Origin: Streptomyces sp. A0642
GTDB lineage: Bacteria; Actinomycetota; Actinomycetes; Streptomycetales; Streptomycetaceae
Reading direction: 5' to 3'
Assembly: GCF_004795105.1 (NCBI RefSeq)
Contig: NZ_SSBL01000002.1
Span: 496,001 to 560,000 of the forward strand
Length of the DNA stretch: 64,000 nt
The notes under the pieces were generated by a model. That model made no database searches. It was not told the DNA's origin and saw only the letters and a program-made list of their open reading frames with translations. The stretch's first letter is position 1; each line of letters starts with the position of its first letter. Both the position numbers and the translations under genes were made by a program. Positions 59,431 through 64,000 of this stretch are shown here, piece by piece.

Positions 59431-61704
59431 TCATTTTTTCGGGGATCCTCCTTCCGCCCCGCCGCGGAGCCGGTAATCCAGCGCCGTACAGCGTCTGCCT
59501 GCGGAAACCGTGCGGACCGCCTGGCCGATCGCCTGCCGCGATCCGACCAGCACGACGAGCTTCTTGGCCCGCGTCACGGCCGTGTACAGCAGGTTCCGCT
59601 GGAGCATCATCCAGGCGCTCTTCGTCACGGGGATGACGACGGCCGGGTACTCGCTGCCCTGGGAGCGGTGGATCGTCATGGCGTACGCGTGGGACAGCTC
59701 GTCGAGCTCGTCGAAGTCGTAGGAGATCTCCTCGTCCTCGTCCGTCAGCACGCTCAGCTTCTGTTCGTCCAGGTCAAGGGCGGTGACGACGCCGACGGTC
59801 CCGTTGAAGACGCCGTTCTCCCCCTTGTCGTAGTTGTTGCGGATCTGGGTGACCTTGTCGCCGACGCGGAACACCCGGCCGCCGAACCGCTTCTCCGGCA
59901 GGCCGGGGCGGGCGGGGGTGATGGCCTGCTGGAGGAGCCCGTTGAGATGGCCGGCTCCGGCCGGGCCCCGGTGCATGGGAGCGAGCACCTGGACGTCCCG
60001 GCGCGGGTTCAGCCCGAACTTGGCCGGGATGCGACGGGCGGCGACGTCCACGGCGAGGACACCGGCGTCCTCCGTCTCGTCCTCCACGAAGAGGAAGAAG
60101 TCGCTGAGCCCCTGGGTGAGGGGCGGTACGCCGGAGTTGATCCGGTGGGCGTTGGTGACGACGCCGGACTGCTGGGCCTGACGGAAGATGGTGGTCAGCC
60201 GGACCGCCGGGACAGGGCCGCCGTCGGCGAGCAGATCGCGCAGCACCTCCCCCGCGCCGACCGAGGGCAGCTGGTCCACATCGCCGACGAGCAGCAGATG
60301 GGCGCCGGGCGCCACGGCCTTGACGAGCTTGTTGGCGAGCAGCAGGTCGAGCATGGACGCCTCGTCGACGACGACGAGGTCGGCGTCCAGCGGGCGGTCC
60401 CGGTCGTACGCCGCGTCGCCGCCCGGCTTGAGCTCCAGGAGCCGGTGCACGGTGGAGGCATCCGCACCGGTCAGCTCGGAGAGCCGTTTGGCCGCCCGCC
60501 CGGTGGGCGCCGCCAGCACCACTTTCGCCTTCTTCGCGCGGGCCAGTTCCACGATCGACCGGACGGTGAACGACTTGCCGCAGCCGGGCCCTCCGGTCAG
60601 CACGGCCACCTTCCGGCTGAGCGCGAGCCGCACGGCGGCCTCCTGCTCGGGCGCCAGCGTCGCGCCGGTGCGGCCCGCGAGCCACTTCAACGCCGCGTCC
60701 CAGTCCACGTCCCCGAAGGCCGGCATCCGCTCCTCCGGGGTCCGCAGCAGCCGCCGGACCTGCGCGGCGAGGGAGATCTCGGCCCGGTGGAAGGGCACCA
60801 GATACACGGCCGTGACCGGCTCCCCGCCCTCGGGCGACGGCACCTTCTCCCGTACGACGCCTTCGGGCTCCGCGGCGAGTTCGGCCAGGCACTCGATGAC
60901 GAGCCCGGTGTCGACCTGGAGGAGCTTGACCGCGTCCGCGATGAGCCGTTCCTCAGGCAGGAAGCAGTGCCCCTGATCGCTGGACTGCGACAGCGCGTAC
61001 TGCAGCCCGGCCTTGACCCGTTCCGGGCTGTCGTGCGGAATGCCGACGGCCTGGGCGATCCGGTCCGCGGTCAGGAAGCCGATGCCCCAGACGTCGGCGG
61101 CCAGCCGGTAGGGCTGGTTCTTGACGACGGAGATCGAGGCGTCCTCGTACTTCTTGTAGATGCGGACGGCGATGGAGGTCGAGACGCCGACGCTCTGGAG
61201 GAAGATCATGACCTCCTTGATCGCCTTCTGCTCCTCCCACGCGGCGGCGATCATCTTCGTCCGCTTCGGCCCGAGCCCGGGGACCTCCACCAGGCGCTTC
61301 GGCTGCTGCTCGATGATGTCGAGGGTGTCCACGCCGAAGTGGGTGGTGATCCGGTCGGCCATGACGGGTCCGATGCCCTTGATCAGCCCGGAGCCGAGGT
61401 AGCGGCGGATGCCCTGGATGGTGGCGGGGAGGACGGTCGTGTAGTTCTCCACGGTGAACTGCTTGCCGTACTGGGAGTGGGAGCTCCAGCGCCCCTCCAT
61501 CCGCAGCGACTCGCCCGGCTGCGCGCCGAGCAGCGAGCCGACGACGGTGAGCAGATCGTTGCTCCCCCGCCCGGTGTCGACGCGCGCGACGGTGTACCCG
61601 TTCTCCTCGTTGGCGTACGTGATCCTCTCGAGTACGCCTTCCAGGACGGCCATGTGCGGGGTGGGTGATGTCGCGGACGACGTCGTCGAGGACCTGGTGG
61701 ACAT
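59431..61704 (-). CDS. recD2: RecD2-type ATP-dependent DNA helicase
   Basis: A 757-residue 5'-3' helicase of superfamily 1B, used in DNA repair. The N-terminal domain (ITYANEENGYTVARV) and the helix-hairpin-helix stretch (GSGLIKGIGPVMADRI, VPGLGPKRTKMI) precede the motor: Walker A TGGPGCGKSFT, DEASM for motif II, VGDVDQLPSV for motif III, and HRSQGSEYPAV and YTAVTRAKKLV in the C-terminus. Start ATG 61704 is uncertain; ATG 61653 (MAVLEGVLER) lies at the conserved beginning. RecBC is not involved, since the window shows none and this class acts alone. Confidence 0.94.
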   Translation of the reverse strand: MSTRSSTTSSATSPTPHMAVLEGVLERITYANEENGYTVARVDTGRGSNDLLTVVGSLLGAQPGESLRMEGRWSSHSQYGKQFTVENYTTVLPATIQGIRRYLGSGLIKGIGPVMADRITTHFGVDTLDIIEQQPKRLVEVPGLGPKRTKMIAAAWEEQKAIKEVMIFLQSVGVSTSIAVRIYKKYEDASISVVKNQPYRLAADVWGIGFLTADRIAQAVGIPHDSPERVKAGLQYALSQSSDQGHCFLPEERLIADAVKLLQVDTGLVIECLAELAAEPEGVVREKVPSPEGGEPVTAVYLVPFHRAEISLAAQVRRLLRTPEERMPAFGDVDWDAALKWLAGRTGATLAPEQEAAVRLALSRKVAVLTGGPGCGKSFTVRSIVELARAKKAKVVLAAPTGRAAKRLSELTGADASTVHRLLELKPGGDAAYDRDRPLDADLVVVDEASMLDLLLANKLVKAVAPGAHLLLVGDVDQLPSVGAGEVLRDLLADGGPVPAVRLTTIFRQAQQSGVVTNAHRINSGVPPLTQGLSDFFLFVEDETEDAGVLAVDVAARRIPAKFGLNPRRDVQVLAPMHRGPAGAGHLNGLLQQAITPARPGLPEKRFGGRVFRVGDKVTQIRNNYDKGENGVFNGTVGVVTALDLDEQKLSVLTDEDEEISYDFDELDELSHAYAMTIHRSQGSEYPAVVIPVTKSAWMMLQRNLLYTAVTRAKKLVVLVGSRQAIGQAVRTVSAGRRCTALDYRLRGGAEGGSPKK

Positions 61705-61823
61705 GCCTGCGACGGTACCGGGCGGAGCTGACATCGGGGGGCCGGTCCTCGTCCCCGTGGCCGCGGGAGGGAGCCGCCACGCGCTGCGCGGGCGGCCGTG
61801 CTCATGCCCGGGCCCCGGCCCGG

Positions 61824-63017
61824 CTACTGAAACGCGACCTCTGGATGGATGGCCCCTGGGCCGTCGAGGAGTGGCTGGCGCATGCCTCGCAGGTGAAGGC
61901 CGAAGAAGGCCGACACGTAGTCGCGGGTGATGCGCCAGCCGCGTGCGCCGGAGAGCGGCACGGCGGGGTCCGACAGGCCCAACTGCCCGGCCAGATACGG
62001 CAGGTCCGTGAAGGAGAAGTGTTCTGCCCCGTCCACGGTCAGCCAGCGCTTCCAGCCGTGGAGGTGTCTCCACGCCTCGGACCAGTCGGTCGTGGGGGCC
62101 CCGGGGCTGTGTGTGGATGCGGCGCCGATCATCAGGAAGGGGCGCCCGCCCAGACCTGTCCCGGCGGGGTGCACGAAGAAGTCGCCGTCCAGGTCGGCCC
62201 CCGCCCGCACGCGACGGTCGGCGGCCATGGTCGCCGCCGCGGCCGCACCGCCGATGGAATGCCCGCCGATTCCGATGCGACTCGGATCGATCACCCGGGA
62301 CAGCCCTCCGGCCCCTCGGCCGTGGGTCAACTCATCGATGACGAAGGACATGTCCTTGGCCCGTACGCGCACGACGGCGGCCTGTTCCTCCCGCGTGCCG
62401 ACCTGTTCACAGGCCGCACAGGTCAGGATCCGGCCACCCGGAAAGGCAGTCCCGACGGATTCGTACGCGTGGTCCACCAAGGCGACGACGTAGCCGCGAC
62501 TCGCGAGGTCCTCCGCGATCGAGGTGAGTGTCGCGCGCGGCATCGAGAAGCCCGGGGAGAGCAGCACCAGGGGGAAGCGCCCTGCCGCAGGGCGGGCGTC
62601 CGTCCGCGCGTGGGTACGCGCCCCGGCAACCACCGCGCGGGGCACGACGCCGCCGAGTCCCCTCGCCTCCAGGAGGAGTTGAGCCTCCTCGTCCGTCATG
62701 TAAGCCGCCGGTGGCCCGCTCGTGGTACGGGCCGGATAGGAGACGGTCACCATCAGCTCCCGGTGGCCGGATGCCGGCACCCACGGATCGGTGCGGCTGC
62801 GGTCGACCAGGTGCAGGGTGCGGCGGCCGACGGAGTACGGGCCGGTGAGGGGCGGCAGTTCCAGCCCGCTGCTGTAGGCGGCTCGGGGTGCGATCCGCGC
62901 GGGGCCGGCGGGGGCGGCCGAGGCGGTGCCCGAAAGGGGCACGGACAGGGCCAGGGTGAGCAGAACGGCGGCAGCCGCCCTGCGGGGATCGGGGTGTCCG
63001 GGGCGCCTTGGGGTCAT
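61824..63017 (-). CDS. Secreted alpha/beta hydrolase (lipase / PAF-acetylhydrolase-like)
   Basis: A 397-residue secreted hydrolase. The start ATG 63017 gives a good signal peptide (MTPRRPGHPDP, hydrophobic stretch, SGTASAAPAG). The nucleophile Ser lies in IGIGGHSIGGAAAA, the oxyanion turn in LLSPGFSMPRAT and the His in VDGAEHFSFTD. The insertion ILTCAACEQVG carries a Cys pair. Relatives split ester or lipid substrates; the true substrate is unknown. Single-gene unit. Confidence 0.88.
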   Translation of the reverse strand: MTPRRPGHPDPRRAAAAVLLTLALSVPLSGTASAAPAGPARIAPRAAYSSGLELPPLTGPYSVGRRTLHLVDRSRTDPWVPASGHRELMVTVSYPARTTSGPPAAYMTDEEAQLLLEARGLGGVVPRAVVAGARTHARTDARPAAGRFPLVLLSPGFSMPRATLTSIAEDLASRGYVVALVDHAYESVGTAFPGGRILTCAACEQVGTREEQAAVVRVRAKDMSFVIDELTHGRGAGGLSRVIDPSRIGIGGHSIGGAAAAATMAADRRVRAGADLDGDFFVHPAGTGLGGRPFLMIGAASTHSPGAPTTDWSEAWRHLHGWKRWLTVDGAEHFSFTDLPYLAGQLGLSDPAVPLSGARGWRITRDYVSAFFGLHLRGMRQPLLDGPGAIHPEVAFQ

Positions 63018-63152
63018 GCAGTCGAATCTAGAATCCGGCTCCCCGCAACACATGCTCCCCCAGTACCAGTTGGGCGTACCTCTGTCGATGGATCCCGTCA
63101 GACCCAGGCATCGGACACATGGGGGCGAATGCACCGTGGGCGCGGCGACGGG

Positions 63153-63350
63153 TCATCCCGTCTGCGCCTTGATGTGGTGGACGACCTCGTTGAACTCCTT
63201 CGTCGGCGAGAAGTCGAGGTACTCGCAGTTCTCGAGCGCTTCCGGGGCATGACCGGGCGCCCAGGAGAACGTCTGCCCCGCCTCGTAGACGTCGTCGCCG
63301 CGCTTCGTCCGCGTCTTCAGGCGGCCCTTGACGCGGGCGGGGCCGGTGCC
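63153..63350 (-). pseudogene. Cupin-domain protein, C-terminal remnant
   Basis: About 65 residues (RVKGRLKTRTKRGDDVYEAG, then SWAPGHAPEAL and LDFSPTKEFNEVVHHIKAQ) match the second half of a small Streptomyces cupin. The first half with the metal-binding HxH is missing; the upstream frame runs into a terminator hairpin (63362-63385) and a Arg-rich text without similarity. The end is intact. It is a broken gene; a start at a Val or Met codon near 63350 giving a short product cannot be excluded. Confidence 0.6.
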
Positions 63351-63361
63351 ACGACGAAACA

Positions 63362-63385
63362 GGGCCCGGTCTCTCGACCGGGCCC
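63362..63385 (-). terminator. Terminator downstream of the TIM-barrel gene
   Basis: A perfect 10-bp inverted repeat, GGGCCCGGTC at 63362-63371 and GACCGGGCCC at 63376-63385 with loop TCTC, about 140 bp after the stop of the leftward gene at 63522. Confidence 0.78.
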
Positions 63386-63521
63386 CACTCGCTTTCCCCC
63401 CTCGCCGGGCTTCCCATCCCCCCGGAAGCGTCCGACGGAAAAGATGACCCGGCAGGGTGGTCAAAGGTTGTACCCCTTGGCCATCTCTTTACCCGGAGGC
63501 CGTGGGCCGCCGCTCACCGGC

Positions 63522-64000
63522 TCAGCAGGCGTGCTCCACGTACCGGGCCGCGACCTCCGCCAGCACCTCGGCGCCGTCGCGTGCCCAGAGGGCCTCGTTG
63601 AAGATCTCGACCTCGATCGGACCGTCGAAACCGGTGGCCTCGACCGCCGTACGGAAGGCGCGGAAGTCCACGCTTCCGTCGCCGAGCTGGCCTCGGCCCA
63701 GGAGCACGCCCGCCGGGAGCGGGGTGATCCAGTCGGCCAGCTGGAACGAGTGGATGCGGCCTGCCGCGCCCGCCCTCGCGATCTGGGCGGGCGCCTGGTC
63801 GTCCCACCACAGGTGGTACGTGTCGACGACCACGCCCACCCGGTCGGCCGGGAAGCGTTCCGCGATGTCCAGGGCCTGCGAGAGGGTGGAGACCACGCAG
63901 CGGTCCGAGGCGAACATCGGGTGCAGCGGCTCGATGGCCAGGCGCACCCCTCGTTCGGCCGCGTACGGGAGGAGTTCGGCCAGGGCGTCCGCGACGCGTT
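63522..64000 (-). CDS. TIM-barrel sugar phosphate isomerase/epimerase (partial)
   Basis: The C-terminal 159 residues of an AP endonuclease 2-like TIM-barrel (xylose isomerase-like family); the 5' part lies beyond the window, where the frame stays open (DALAELLPYAAERGVRLAIE). Metal-binding residues are Glu in LAIEPLHPMF, Asp-His in VVDTYHLWW, Asp in HSFQLADWI and Glu in GPIEVEIFNE. Relatives isomerise or epimerise sugars, for example hydroxypyruvate or inosose. The substrate is unknown. Confidence 0.88.
   Translation of the reverse strand, partial: RVADALAELLPYAAERGVRLAIEPLHPMFASDRCVVSTLSQALDIAERFPADRVGVVVDTYHLWWDDQAPAQIARAGAAGRIHSFQLADWITPLPAGVLLGRGQLGDGSVDFRAFRTAVEATGFDGPIEVEIFNEALWARDGAEVLAEVAARYVEHAC

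Noticed and set aside
59311..61668. A rightward open frame of 785 codons
   Set aside because: It is antisense to recD2, has no start signal and no family pattern. High GC makes long antisense frames common here.

Overview
The window is high-GC actinobacterial DNA, almost certainly from a Streptomyces. Codons end mostly in G or C, GTG starts and 4-base start/stop overlaps are common, and the right half carries typical Streptomyces housekeeping genes: citrate synthase, RecD2 helicase, methylmalonate-semialdehyde dehydrogenase and a copper exporter.

Positions 1 to about 33.6 kb are a siphovirus-type prophage whose left end lies outside the window. Bases 1-10.4 kb hold small early genes: winged-helix and zinc-ribbon proteins, a block of DUF2637-like and other membrane proteins, and a lipoprotein. 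Bases 10.4-28 kb hold an HK97-type head and tail module in canonical order: HNH nuclease, small and large terminase, portal fused to a MuF-like domain, prohead protease, capsid, connectors, tail tube, two tail-assembly chaperone frames, tape measure and minor tail proteins. Bases 28.0-30.3 kb are the lysis region: amidase, holin-like protein, a one-TM coiled-coil protein and a membrane-anchored collagen-like protein. Accessory and regulatory genes (flavoprotein, XRE-TPR regulator, small proteins, XRE regulator) fill 30.3-33.2 kb. No integrase for this prophage is visible; it should lie to the left.

At 33623-33668 and again at 39742-39787 lies the same 46-bp sequence: the 3' half of a tRNA-Arg(TCT) gene from the anticodon loop to the 3' end, the classic core used by tyrosine integrases. 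The similarity continues collinearly for about 216 bp at both places. The 6.1 kb between them looks like the stump of a second integrative element of the Streptomyces AICE type. It has an integrase C-terminal remnant, a beheaded NUDIX gene, an HD phosphohydrolase and a regulator made of two GntR-type DNA-binding domains. It also carries a clearly AT-richer three-gene operon at 35922-39150.

That operon is the most interesting object here. It encodes a HEPN-like small protein, a ParA/MinD-like ATPase with an altered P-loop (KGGVGRST) and a STAND-like P-loop ATPase, tightly coupled by a 4-bp overlap and a 5-bp gap. Cargo position between att sites, foreign composition and domain content suggest an undescribed defence or abortive-infection system. 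That function is inference.

From about 40 kb rightward the DNA is ordinary chromosome: L-rhamnose mutarotase, a DUF1772-like membrane protein, a VWA lipoprotein, an unusual peptidase-ABC fusion with its permease, a GNAT enzyme, a universal stress protein and adenylate cyclase operon, a DUF4291 protein, mmsA, a secreted peptidoglycan-binding protein, copZ-copA under a CsoR-like operator, gltA, recD2, a secreted lipase-like hydrolase, a broken cupin gene and a TIM-barrel isomerase running off the end.
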